From: Prostheceraeus crozeri
Taxonomy: Eukaryota; Platyhelminthes; Polycladida; Euryleptidae
Direction: 5' to 3'
Assembly: GCA_907163375.1 (NCBI GenBank)
Contig: CAJQUW010006357.1
Coordinates: 1 to 64,000 of the forward strand
Length of the DNA stretch: 64,000 nt
Shown here: positions 33,711 through 43,386 of the stretch, piece after piece
Numbering within the stretch: position 1 is the stretch's first letter
Layout of the letters: every line of letters begins with the position of its first letter
Program-made: the position numbers and the translations under genes
The notes under the pieces: generated by a model
The model's database searches: none
What the model was told of the DNA's origin: nothing
Seen by the model: only the letters and a program-made list of their open reading frames with translations

Positions 33711-34171
33711 TGAGTTGGTTGACTGCTGACGATATTAAGACTAAAGTGCAGCGTAATGCAGACGAAGCGACGTTGAAAGCTTTCGATAATGTCTATTCAC
33801 TCGATACCTTACCACCTGCAGTAAATCACTATCCCATCTTTATTGTGCTAAACACTCATTCGCAGAATTTAGGCGGTGAGCATTGGAAAGCGATCTTTAT
33901 TGGAGAAGACCGACGTGGTGAACTATTTGACTCTCTTGCTCAACCTCCAAATATACCAACACAGCAGTGGTTGAGAAAACATACGCGTCAATATCAGCGA
34001 AATGAACGCATACTACAACATCCACTTTCATCAACGTGTGGTGCTTTTGTACTGTACTTCATCTTAAAACGTTTACATGTATCTCGATTTGTATCTGTTA
34101 TTCAAAACTTTTCATGTAATCCATCCTCTAATGAAAAAATGATTTGTAAGTTCTATCATGATTTGAAATAA
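33710..34171 (+). CDS. Adenain-type maturation cysteine protease
   Basis: A 153-residue protease that would cleave Gly-Gly sites in virion proteins such as those at 28960 and 31975. The catalytic set is visible in order: His58 in GGEHWKAIF, Asp74 in ELFDSL, Gln103 in ILQHPLSS, and Cys110 in STCGAFVLYF. The length and motif spacing match adenain relatives in Polintons. The start codon overlaps the capsid stop. A polyadenylation signal AATAAA overlaps the stop region at 34167-34172. Confidence 0.88.
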   Translation: MSWLTADDIKTKVQRNADEATLKAFDNVYSLDTLPPAVNHYPIFIVLNTHSQNLGGEHWKAIFIGEDRRGELFDSLAQPPNIPTQQWLRKHTRQYQRNERILQHPLSSTCGAFVLYFILKRLHVSRFVSVIQNFSCNPSSNEKMICKFYHDLK

Positions 34172-34202
34172 AAACATCATGTTGGAAAAATTGTTTTTTA
34201 TT
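34167..34202. terminator. Convergent polyadenylation signals
   Basis: AATAAA on the plus strand at 34167-34172 (end of the protease gene) and AATAAA on the minus strand at 34202-34197 (next to the stop of the TBP-like gene). The two transcription units meet here with almost no spacing. Confidence 0.65.
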
Positions 34203-35066
34203 TTACAATCCGCTGGTACGTACATACTCGATGAGATAGTCTAGGATCACATTTGCTTGTACATGAGATTTTAGTCCAGTAATGATCACTTTACTATTAT
34301 GAAAGATTGCCACATGCACAGGTAACCAACAACTAATGAGAGCTGCAGGAAAAAGTTCGGGTTCATAACACAAATTGTAACTGCTAGTACGAATCTTCAA
34401 AAATGATACACTTTCACTCAATTGAGTAGAGAACACCATATTGTCCACAGTCAGATTCGACATCACACACCTCTCCCTCTTCCATATCCGACGTAGTAGT
34501 CTTTGTAGCTCTAAGCGCATTGACTGCGCCGATGAATGAGAAAGGGCGCCGAGAATCTGTACAGTCCCATTTGGGAAGAGTTGAAGATTCCGTGAATTGT
34601 TCATCTTCACCACTAACATTTGAGGTCGGCCCGGGTAAAATACTTGCTGTTTGGAAGGTGTTGGTGTAATGTTGTCAGATCGATTTTGGTGTAGAGTCTG
34701 AAGCGACGGAGAATGTTGACGATGGTGTAGCGATGGCGCTTCATGATGAAAGAATGAGTAAATTGAGCGATGTACCTTCCTTTTATACTTTTCCCAACTA
34801 CCTTGATGAAATGTGAAGTTAGTATGAAGTTGGGAATGATAGAGTTGAATTCGCCGATTGTTGACGCGCAACCAGATGCGATTTCCAATACGTGAATGTC
34901 TTTTCATATAAAAGTATTTCAAATCCTTCATGATATGATGTAGAGATTGAAAATGACGATAAGATAAAGCAAACTCTCTTCTCACATTTCCAGTTGAATC
35001 TTTGAAATAGACGTTTCGATCATGATCCGTTTCAATACGTTGTAGGGAATCTAATTTCCAACTCAT
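34203..35066 (-). CDS. TBP-like (TATA-box binding protein fold) protein
   Basis: An intact 287-residue protein from ATG at 35066. Residues 204-285 match the second TBP repeat: VDNMV, then YEPELFP (234-240), a CWLPVHVAIF strand, and SKVIITGLKS (258-267). Human TBP has QNMV, YEPELFP, a KPRIVLLIF strand and GKVVLTGAK at the same places. The DNA-kinking phenylalanines of that repeat correspond to Phe239 and Phe255. Residues 150-195 (NLQLFPNGTVQILGAL) resemble the end of the first repeat. Residues 1-105 form a separate domain shared with the next gene and loosely like PC4/p15 (TGNVRREFALSYRHF). TBP nucleates transcription at TATA boxes. A role in transcribing the element's TATA promoters is inference. 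It is on the minus strand between protease and penton-like genes. Confidence 0.75.
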   Translation of the reverse strand: MSWKLDSLQRIETDHDRNVYFKDSTGNVRREFALSYRHFQSLHHIMKDLKYFYMKRHSRIGNRIWLRVNNRRIQLYHSQLHTNFTFHQGSWEKYKRKVHRSIYSFFHHEAPSLHHRQHSPSLQTLHQNRSDNITPTPSKQQVFYPGRPQMLVVKMNNSRNLQLFPNGTVQILGALSHSSAQSMRLELQRLLRRIWKRERCVMSNLTVDNMVFSTQLSESVSFLKIRTSSYNLCYEPELFPAALISCWLPVHVAIFHNSKVIITGLKSHVQANVILDYLIEYVRTSGL

Positions 35067-35088
35067 GGTGCGTGGTAGTCATGTCTGA

Positions 35089-35445
35089 TTAAGATTTGCA
35101 TAGTAGGGCGATGAACTCACGACGAATAAATGTCATGATGGAGCGATGTATGTATCTTCTATACTTCTCCCAATTGTATTTGCGAAATGAGAAACAGTTT
35201 GCGGAATGAGAATGGCAGATTTGAATTTCATTTCTGTAATGTTGAAGCCAAACTTGATCACCCAAGGAGATGAATCTTAATGTTTCAAAATATTCCAAAT
35301 CCCTCATGATATCATTGAGGTTGACAAATTGTCGCCATGTTAATGTAATACCTCTTGATGTATGACCATGAGAATTTTTGAAATGTACGTTTCCATCACG
35401 ATCAACTCTGATATATTGTAGAGAGTCCAAAATCCAAGTCTTCAT
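35089..35445 (-). CDS. Short paralogue of the TBP-like protein's N-terminal domain
   Basis: A 118-residue protein from ATG at 35445. It repeats the N-terminal domain of the neighbouring TBP-like gene: ILDSLQYIRVDRDGNVHF, SRGITLTWRQFVNLNDIMRDLEYF, a DQVWLQHYRNEIQICHS stretch and YNWEKYRRYIHRSI. It lacks any TBP-like part. The ITLTWRQF block resembles the ISL-x-EQW motif of PC4/p15 transcriptional coactivators, which bind single-stranded DNA. The tandem arrangement suggests duplication, with the downstream copy fused to the TBP-like fold, or the short copy being a secondary duplicate. Confidence 0.5.
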   Translation of the reverse strand: MKTWILDSLQYIRVDRDGNVHFKNSHGHTSRGITLTWRQFVNLNDIMRDLEYFETLRFISLGDQVWLQHYRNEIQICHSHSANCFSFRKYNWEKYRRYIHRSIMTFIRREFIALLCKS

Positions 35446-35480
35446 GATGTTATGCAAAGTCGCAGATCAGCAATATAAAA

Positions 35481-36878
35481 ATGTCGTTTTATCATATTTT
35501 GCTTAGCAATGCGGCCGCAAATAGATTTGCTAGTAATCGAGCCGCACTCTTTTCTACTCCCATTGATCATACACAACAGCTAAATGGAAATTGGGAAGTG
35601 GGTGTCACTCAACTTGTTTATAGCAACTGTGTCTATACTTTTGATCATGAGGTGATGACTATTAATATGAGACGTACAGCTGCTTACCAATGTGAAAAGG
35701 GCTGCCGAGTATACATTCCACAGTGGTCAAAGAAAGATCTCTTATCATGTAAAAAGTTTATATATGATTTCCTGAATAAAGCGTGTAAACATATTGTCCA
35801 ATTTACTCCGCACAATGATGATCATACTTATGTACATCATGTAGTTGAGAAAGATTGGATTGTTGGTTTAAGTCCAAGTTTAAGAAGTGATTTAGGCTAC
35901 CTCGCTAGCGCCTTAACAAGCTATGATAATTTTAACGTTAATTACCACATAAGTGGTCATAAACAGTTAATATATCGAGAGGAAGCTTATTATGTAGATC
36001 TTATTCCAAAAAATGAGAAGACGTTGGTGAAGAAGATGGTGATTAAGCCAAGAAAGACAAACATGACTCCTGAAACATTATTGAAGAAATTTAATTATCT
36101 CCTTCGAGTTGATGGTAAACAAGTGGCAACATTGACTTATATCAAATCATCTAATCATATTGCAATAAGTAAATTAAATGATGATGATCTAGTATTAGTT
36201 TGTTCAAAAGATTTTCATCAGTTCTTGCGACATCATTCTGCAGCTGTTCATGGAAAATTTGATATGCAACATTTACCATGTGAAAGGTCAAATCAATTTG
36301 ATACAGAATGGAGCGTATCTTTATACAGAAAGTGTGTAGAGCCTTTAGGTGGTATCTTACATGAAACAAGAGTGTTGATGCCTCGCATTATTACTTCAGT
36401 TAAATTGGTTGTAGATTATTTAAATGAAGTGATTAATGAGCAACATATTTCATTTTCTGAAAAAGAAGGTACTTTGTCTCTCACTATAAGTGGAAAAGGT
36501 ATTGAACTAATTATGGATAAAACTCTAATGGACATTTTGGGTTTTGATCAAAATATCTTTAAAAGTGGTACTGTAACCAAAGCTATCGCAGACATGTCGC
36601 TATCGCGTCGTATTAACTATTTTCAGATATATTCCAATATTGGTGAAGATGTACGTGTGGGAGATGTTGAAGCTCCATTGCTAGCAATGATACCATACCA
36701 GCCAAAAAGCTGCAGTATTTTATCTGAGCATACTTTCAAGAAAGCGCATTATACAAAGCTGAAATCAAACTACATCCCACAAATTGATATTGCAATTTAT
36801 GACGATGCTGGTGCGTTGATTCCTTTTCATAAAGATGCTGTGACAAGTATCACACTCCATTTCCGAATGAAGAGTTAA
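35481..36878 (+). CDS. Penton-like minor capsid protein, copy A
   Basis: A 465-residue protein. The N-terminus (YHILLSNAAANRF, then LNGNWEVGVTQLVYSN) is the usual opening of Polinton penton-like proteins. The C-terminus (YFQIYSNIGEDVRVGDVEAPLL, then IDIAIYDDAGALIPF and SITLHFRMK) is the usual closing jelly-roll wording. It would occupy capsid vertices. It is longer than typical single-jelly-roll pentons, so extra domains lie in the middle. The frame is open throughout and is followed ten bases later by a paralogue. Confidence 0.7.
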   Translation: MSFYHILLSNAAANRFASNRAALFSTPIDHTQQLNGNWEVGVTQLVYSNCVYTFDHEVMTINMRRTAAYQCEKGCRVYIPQWSKKDLLSCKKFIYDFLNKACKHIVQFTPHNDDHTYVHHVVEKDWIVGLSPSLRSDLGYLASALTSYDNFNVNYHISGHKQLIYREEAYYVDLIPKNEKTLVKKMVIKPRKTNMTPETLLKKFNYLLRVDGKQVATLTYIKSSNHIAISKLNDDDLVLVCSKDFHQFLRHHSAAVHGKFDMQHLPCERSNQFDTEWSVSLYRKCVEPLGGILHETRVLMPRIITSVKLVVDYLNEVINEQHISFSEKEGTLSLTISGKGIELIMDKTLMDILGFDQNIFKSGTVTKAIADMSLSRRINYFQIYSNIGEDVRVGDVEAPLLAMIPYQPKSCSILSEHTFKKAHYTKLKSNYIPQIDIAIYDDAGALIPFHKDAVTSITLHFRMKS

Positions 36879-36887
36879 TGCAAAAGT

Positions 36888-38438
36888 ATGCTAATATATT
36901 TTTCCAATGTGAATAATATGGAAAGTGAAAATAAGGACTCGTTTCTAATCTACTTACCCAGTAATGCTTCTATGAATAAATTTCCCAAAAATAAACCATC
37001 AGACTATCGAGTAGAATTAAATCGTCCACTACATTTAGAAGGTGAATGGGAGGTTGGCGTTTCTAGTATTTGCTATGATAGCAATATTCAGAATGTGAAT
37101 GATTTAGAAGAAATGATATTGACTCCTCGCACCCATGATGGAATAACGATGAATAATGCATTCCAGTTCCCATACAATTTAACATCAGATGGAAAGTGGA
37201 ACTATGAATGGATTCAGATAAAATCAGATTCTTATGAACCATTTGGGAATGAGAAAATTATTAAGGCATTCAATAGTGGTAATACTTCCATCATGAAGAA
37301 TAAAAATCAGAAAGCTTATGAGTTTACTATCTATCATTGGAGTGGGAGACAGTTCCTTCGCTTTCATTCTTTTACTGGAGGTGTTACACTGAGGTTGGAT
37401 AATGAATTCTATCCACATCTCGGTTTTGGTCATGGACTACATCTAACGTCAATTGCTACTGCAAATGTTAAAAAAGTTTATTCAAATCGAATCAACAAAT
37501 TTCATTATAGATTTAAAATATTTGATGAAGATGTTGTAGAATGTGAAGAACGCATCATTTTGAAAAAGCGTGGTGTTCAACCTTTATCACTTATTGAGTT
37601 AGTAAAACGATGGAATGAGACTGTGGGTAAGAAGTATGGAGAGAAAATTATGGCGGACAAAAATAAGTTGGTTATTCAGAAATATAATGACAAACTTACA
37701 GTTTATTTCTCTCCAACCTTGCGTCATTTTGTAAGACATTATACACCTATTATTGGAAGCGGTGTGGTGTATGCTTCTCATGAATATCACACTAAAGCTG
37801 ATTCAGTTAATGATGAATGGTGGGTGGACATCTATGGTGATCGCATCAAGAAAATTTACCAGTCTTATGAAGAATCTAAAGTTGCTATCAATATAATGCC
37901 GCGTCTATATCATACAGTTGAAAGCTTCATTCATGTAGTAAATCCTTATATACAACAGAAGTTGAAGCATGTGATGAAAAGTAAATATGATGTAAAGACA
38001 CACCACATTTCGTTTTCAATTGAAAATCAACGCGTTGTTCTGAAACTGGGTGATGACATTCAATGTCAATTGAGTAAAAATTTGAAAAAACTCTTTGGTT
38101 TTTCAATGCTACAAACAGTGTTTACTGCTGCGCATACGATTGGTATAGAAACACCAATGACACTTGATAAACATGAACAGCACCTTTACATTCAAAGTGA
38201 TTTGATTCTACCTATTTCTGTTGGTGAGAAAAAAGAATACATTTTACGTGATTTCATTCATGATAAAGACGCTTCATATGGAATAGTCGAGAAGATGTTT
38301 GAATCTATTTTCTATCATCCCGTCATCAAACAAACTATACCCTCTATTGCTATCAAAATTACCAATGGTTTACAAGAGTGCATCCATGTGAAAGATACTA
38401 AATCCCTCATAACGTTAGTGTTTCGGAAAACAAAGTGA
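36888..38438 (+). CDS. Penton-like minor capsid protein, copy B
   Basis: A 516-residue paralogue of the preceding gene. It opens with SFLIYLPSNASMNKF and LHLEGEWEVGVSSICYDSN, and its middle shares the pattern of a KRWNE-type helix followed by a RHFVRHYTP block. Near its end QHLYIQSDLILPISVG corresponds to the closing jelly-roll of copy A. The two copies are clearly related but much diverged, so the duplication is old relative to the insertion. They may build different vertices or a spike. AATAAA follows at 38533-38538. Confidence 0.65.
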   Translation: MLIYFSNVNNMESENKDSFLIYLPSNASMNKFPKNKPSDYRVELNRPLHLEGEWEVGVSSICYDSNIQNVNDLEEMILTPRTHDGITMNNAFQFPYNLTSDGKWNYEWIQIKSDSYEPFGNEKIIKAFNSGNTSIMKNKNQKAYEFTIYHWSGRQFLRFHSFTGGVTLRLDNEFYPHLGFGHGLHLTSIATANVKKVYSNRINKFHYRFKIFDEDVVECEERIILKKRGVQPLSLIELVKRWNETVGKKYGEKIMADKNKLVIQKYNDKLTVYFSPTLRHFVRHYTPIIGSGVVYASHEYHTKADSVNDEWWVDIYGDRIKKIYQSYEESKVAINIMPRLYHTVESFIHVVNPYIQQKLKHVMKSKYDVKTHHISFSIENQRVVLKLGDDIQCQLSKNLKKLFGFSMLQTVFTAAHTIGIETPMTLDKHEQHLYIQSDLILPISVGEKKEYILRDFIHDKDASYGIVEKMFESIFYHPVIKQTIPSIAIKITNGLQECIHVKDTKSLITLVFRKTK

Positions 38439-38453
38439 AGTCATTATACAACA

Positions 38454-38538
38454 TTTATTGAAATATGTACATGAATGTCAAGCAATAGACTTTATACAAC
38501 ATCCACTGAAAATATATACATGAGCGCACTTCAATAAA
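38454..38538. terminator. Convergent polyadenylation signals between penton-like B and polymerase
   Basis: AATAAA on the plus strand at 38533-38538 and AATAAA on the minus strand at 38459-38454 serve the two converging transcription units. The 300-bp gap holds no other feature. Confidence 0.55.
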
Positions 38539-38743
38539 CATTGCTATATACAAAAAGTCTTTTTACTTCGTGAAGGGTGGAAATATACAGGGATAGGAAA
38601 AATGTCTTTCATTGGAAAAGTCATCACATGGGGAATGTACAGATGTGGACACATATTCACAAGGAAAAAACAATCTCATGCGATACATAAAACAACAATG
38701 TTTATCTACAGAAATCAACATCAAAATACTAAGTTAAGGATGA

Positions 38744-41700
38744 TTATGCTAAGACGTCTCTTGAATGTGGTAGTGTGGGTTTAATTCTTTTGGGTGGTGG
38801 TATGCCTGTATCAGGATGTCCATGTGGAAGAGATATGTTATGTCCTATCCAACACCTCTTATCCTCCCATGCTGAAAGCGCCCGTTTCTTAAAAGTATAA
38901 GTTTTGATCTCATGCGACTTAGATTTTAAGATTGTCATATTGACAAACGTTATATTTTTATTTCTATAGGCTCCCTTGAAATTCTTATGTTTCATGTTTT
39001 GCACAATGGATTTTGATATGCCTTTAGCGCGCTTAATGCTATCATCACTATCCTTTAATTTCATAGAATACATTTTAGGGCGGAGGAGAATCATTTCAGC
39101 TATCTCCTTCCCTGCTGTTTCATCCTTAAAACAACCAAGTTTGGCCTTATTTTTGATGGAGTATAGTGGATGATCAGCAGGATAATTTGATGTATCAAAA
39201 TATCTTTCTAAAGATTTTCCTACTTCATTAAAATTTAAATCTTTTTGAGTGGCAATACCTAAAAAGAAACTATCTGTGTCACCACCCAACAAACGAACCT
39301 CTTTTACGAGCGGACACGGTTTTAGTATTTTATAGAAGAGTTGATACATTTCAAGCTTGGAGTAATCTAGAACAGCTTGACCAATATAGATGGGTTTGCA
39401 CAACTCAACTTCAGATTTTATCATTTTAATACCTACAAGATCCTCATCGATTATGTCTCTATCGATGAATAGAGGTGATGAGGTCAATTTGTGATACTTT
39501 TGATCATCATTAACTAGTTTGTAGTTTACGCGCTTTCTAACATCCTCCATCGTCTTACCAAATAGACTGTTGTTCTTATATTTATAAAAATCTTTTTCAA
39601 AATTATTTTGGGCTAGTGCACGTTTCTGGCTGTTACTATCTATGTAGGGTTTGAGGAAGGCTTTCTGTCTAAATTTAATAATGCGGTGAACTCTTTTTAA
39701 AATCATGCCCATTTCTAAATAAAATTTTAAGATGCTAAAGTGGACTAGATAGTTTTCTTTATCATATTGAGTGAGCAAAAGTTTGCGGCAAGGCTTATAC
39801 TTGGGTTGTCCACATGATTCTAAATCTTTATGAAATTGTTTCATAAAGTCGGAAACATATCTTTACTCACTTCACCTGATTCGGGTGCGAGTGGAAAATC
39901 TACGGTTTTATGTTTAATATTATTTGGATAGATTAGATCTATCTCAAAATAATATCCCCAATCACCTTCATCTGGAATTGCTAGTATGTTAGAAGGGTTG
40001 GAGAAATGTTGAATTTCACTATCATCTAACCAGCTAAACTCAGAGTGAGGTAGCGGTTTGGATAATGAACTACCATACAAATTATTTTGGTCATAATACT
40101 TAAGATGGGTATGATCATTACCTACTGTTTCAGATTTTAACCTATGTTTATTTACAAATGTGAGACCACCGCGAATTCCTCGCTCAAATAAATTATACAT
40201 CTCTGGATCTTGTAAGAGATGAATGGTCTCACCAGTCATTTTAAAAGCAGACTTAAATGACATGGCTGGTAGACTGACAAAGTGGACGGGATCTAACTTA
40301 TCTTCTTCTAATGCCACTCGTCGAAACTCTTGGAAAACGTCAGCCAGCAAAAACACATCTAACTTAAGATAGGCAATCATATATTCGCCAAATGTATGGC
40401 AGTCAAATTTTATCCATGCCTCTTGAGCATGTTCATAGTCCTCTACTGGACAATCTTGATCCGTCAAATCATTTTTAAATTTATCCATGGGTGGAAGAGA
40501 AGTCTCACCGAGTTTACTAATCGCATCAAGATATGCATATGGAAAGACTCCTTTCCGTGTGATGACTTCATCGGTTAGATTTGGATTTTGTTTCTTAAGA
40601 TTTTGTGTTAGTGGAAGAGACTTTAGATTTTGTACGAGAGAGGCTAGTGATGCAGTCATAAATTGGTAGGAATCTAAAAATTTATATCAAAATAGACCGT
40701 CTTATTTTCTTTAGTTTTATCGACAGGCACTTTTGCTGTCATGGCCATAAACTTCTCTCTCGTTTGTGCTATTACATCAAGCTTCCACTCTTTCATTTGA
40801 CCTAAACCTCCTTTTATTATCATATGGCTGTCGTAGCCCTTAAAATTATGGAAAATGACGGGTAATGTACGCCGTTTCATCCTAAGTGAAAAATTGCATT
40901 TTGAACATAGTGCGTTTCTAAATTTACCAGTGATGTGATCATGGTCGCGCACTTTCTTAATCTTATCATCATCAAATGTTTTACTACATTTGGGGCAAAC
41001 GTTGCAACTATCAAATTTTGCTTGATCATCTGCTGTCATATGCAATGATCTGCGATAGAGTTCACCATCATACTTTTGTTGAAATTTTACAGCCTGTTCG
41101 AGGAATTGTAGGAATTGGTAAATACAATCCTCACATTGCCAGACGTGCATTTTATTTTTTCTATTTTGGAAATGGTCATGCCATACTTCATAGCAGGATA
41201 TGGCTGCTGGCTTGTGGATGATATCATCGATATAGCATTCGATGTCAGCATAGATGACACGAAGAGGACTTAGTTCATCGCCATTCTCTCTATATGAAAA
41301 CTCCTTATCTTTGGGCATGCGTTCCATTTGCAGTTTACCTCGCTTACACCATTCGTAATGAGTTTCAAATTTAGTTTTTCTCCTAAAGTGGCGAATACAT
41401 CTGTCGCAGTAATATAACTCTCTACTAGAGTTTTCTAAGTGGTGGTATAAGCGAGAGATTTTGGGAATACCGCAGTAGTGCCATTCCTCACTATCATCCT
41501 GTTTTACTAATAACAGGTTTACTGTACGTTCATAACAACTCGAACGCGAGTTGTAGCGCACACCCTTCAATCCTTTTTCCCAAACATGGAGAACTATTTT
41601 AATGTTGTTCAATTTTTCAAATTTTTCTATATCTTTAATTTTCATATCGTCACTATTACAGTCATCGAAGTTTAATTCATTCTCCCACTGCCTATAGCTA

Positions 41701-42095
41701 TATGTGCGATTTCGATTCGCATTGATGTCATTATAGTGGAGAATGGAGAGGACAGCATATTTAAAACATTGCGATTCGCAATCGACATTGATGACTGCTG
41801 TTTTGTTTTTTAAATTTTTTGGAAGTTTAAAGGAGCCTCGACCACTATGATTTCCTAATAAACTGATTTTAAATAAGGCGGACTCAATGCCGTCAAAAAT
41901 GAGACCGCTATCGCGCTCGTTAAATTTATCTATGTTTAATTTTAATCCTTGGATGTGAAAATTTATCCAAGACTCATAGTGTACAACCTCGGTTGCAGGA
42001 GAGGAGGGTATGTGAAACTCCAACCTCTCTATTATTTGTCCAGTATGGTGGTCGATTTTTACATATTTTATTTTAAGATAGATGAGCGCCTTCAT
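38744..42095 (-). CDS. Protein-primed family B DNA polymerase (PolB)
   Basis: Replicates the element from a protein-primed end. The N-terminal domain (MKALIYLKIKYVK, RLEFHIPSS) is followed by VINVDCESQCFKYAVLSILH, which looks like a papain-type region often found in such polymerases, and a zinc motif YYCDRCIRHF with a later His and Cys. The exonuclease has YADIECY, then FHNFKGYDSHM and AYLKLDVFLLADVF. The polymerase domain has YYDQNNLYG, the FYKYKNNSLFGKTMED block, and GGDTDSFFLG as the catalytic aspartate box. The order is correct and the region spans about 3.4 kb. It appears interrupted about twice. Confidence 0.9.
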
Positions 42096-42158
42096 CCTAA
42101 AATTGTCTAAATTGTTGAAGAGCGCTTCTATCAATGATGAATTTTGATGAAACCATTC

Positions 42159-42539
42159 CTAAAAGTTAGCAATGGTTTCTGAGGAGTCCATCTGGTAGTT
42201 CCTCACTAAATTATTTATGGACACTTCAGTGAGTCGGATAGAGGAGGTACCGTTGGTGTAGGTATCGTTCGTGTGTGTATGTTGAAGTCTGTGCGAAGAT
42301 AGTTCAAAACGTGTCTCGAAAGACTGAGCGCACAAGTCGCAAGAAAAGGAGACGACCTTAACAGAATCATCCCCACCTTCGGAGATTGATGCCGGCTTAG
42401 GTCGACAAACACCTCGCTTGATGTGTCGGGTGAGATCCCATTTCCTCGTGAAGATGTGCCCACAGTCAGCACATTCCCACTCTTTGCCATGTCGCGACAG
42501 TTCTGAGGTGGAACTCACATCACCTGAAAGAGAAATCAT
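42159..42539 (-). CDS. Two-finger C2H2 zinc-finger protein beside PolB
   Basis: The translation has two C2H2 fingers: CADCGHIFTRKWDLTRHIK followed by an atypical end, and CDLCAQSFETRFELSSHRLQH, a canonical one. It lies directly upstream of PolB on the same strand, so it may be an independent DNA-binding protein or an N-terminal part of the polymerase transcript. A splice acceptor-like TTTCTCTTTCAG lies at its 5' edge near 42524. A donor-like ATGGTAAGT lies upstream at 42713-42705. I start the feature at the first in-frame ATG (42539). Confidence 0.6.
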   Translation of the reverse strand: MISLSGDVSSTSELSRHGKEWECADCGHIFTRKWDLTRHIKRGVCRPKPASISEGGDDSVKVVSFSCDLCAQSFETRFELSSHRLQHTHTNDTYTNGTSSIRLTEVSINNLVRNYQMDSSETIANF

Positions 42540-42829
42540 TCTATCATCTCTGTTCAAGCCTCAGTGTATTGTTACAACCTACCTTGACTCAATAACTCTA
42601 AACTTTCCTCGAGAAGGGAGGGCGTTGGTGATGAAGTTGATGCCTGAAATTGAGGAAGATGCTATTAGTCACACGTTTGAGGGAGATGAGAGAGGAAATC
42701 TTTAACTTACCATTTTAATGAAATATGATCAGACAGAATAATAGTCAAAGAGAGAGAGAGAGAGAGATCGTGCGTTCTTCACTTGTATGATTCACAGATT
42801 AAATGAAATGACATGAATGTCACTTTGCC

Positions 42830-42890
42830 TATATACTTTCATTCTCTTCATTCATTGGATGTTCATTCTGATTGGCTGCTTGTGTATACT
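42830..42890. promoter_or_regulatory. Divergent CCAAT/TATA promoter
   Basis: Two inverted CCAAT boxes (ATTGG at 42854-42858 and 42871-42875) lie between a leftward TATATA (42830-42836, reading AGTATATAGG on the minus strand) and a rightward TGTATACTTAA (42883-42893). This fits a shared promoter for the zinc-finger/PolB unit leftward and the gene at 42949 rightward. It is built like the promoter at 26415. Confidence 0.6.
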
Positions 42891-42948
42891 TAAGAATTAA
42901 AAAAATGTTAAAGTTGTCATTATTCAAAGTCAGCATTTCAAAGACAAC

Positions 42949-43386
42949 ATGACAAGTCCTCCAACAACACCAAATACCGCATTGGAGTTCTCCTCTCCAT
43001 GCACATCAGCAAAGGTGCTCGTTACACCTAATGCACCAAGAAAGGCGAAGGTGGAGAAGACAAACAATCTCGACAATATACGAAAGTTATCATTATCGGA
43101 GGACGATGAAGAGGAGTTGCCCGATCTAATAGGCATACGGTGGAAATATTTACAATATGATGCCGAAGGGGTGATGGAGATGACCAGCAAGTCGCACTTG
43201 CATCAAATATGGGAGTGGTACACCCCTAACTCCCAACCGCGAACCGAGGCGGAGTGGACGTACATTGACAAAGTCAGGGACGCTGCAGAAGAACGTTTAA
43301 AGCAGCTCAACTGTTTTTGTAATCTATGTGAAGTCCGACACTGGGACGATATTGACAGCGAAAACCTTCTAAAATATATGTTATAA
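42949..43386 (+). CDS. Hypothetical acidic protein
   Basis: A 145-residue protein from ATG at 42949, not recognised. It has a proline/threonine-rich start (MTSPPTTPNTALEF), an acidic patch SEDDEEELPDL, then a compact C-terminal part with HLHQIWEWYTPNSQ and CFCNLCEVRHWDDI, where a C-x-C-x2-C...H set might bind zinc. AATAAA at 43385-43390 overlaps the stop. It is transcribed from the divergent promoter and is the first of the rightmost accessory group. Confidence 0.5.
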   Translation: MTSPPTTPNTALEFSSPCTSAKVLVTPNAPRKAKVEKTNNLDNIRKLSLSEDDEEELPDLIGIRWKYLQYDAEGVMEMTSKSHLHQIWEWYTPNSQPRTEAEWTYIDKVRDAAEERLKQLNCFCNLCEVRHWDDIDSENLLKYML

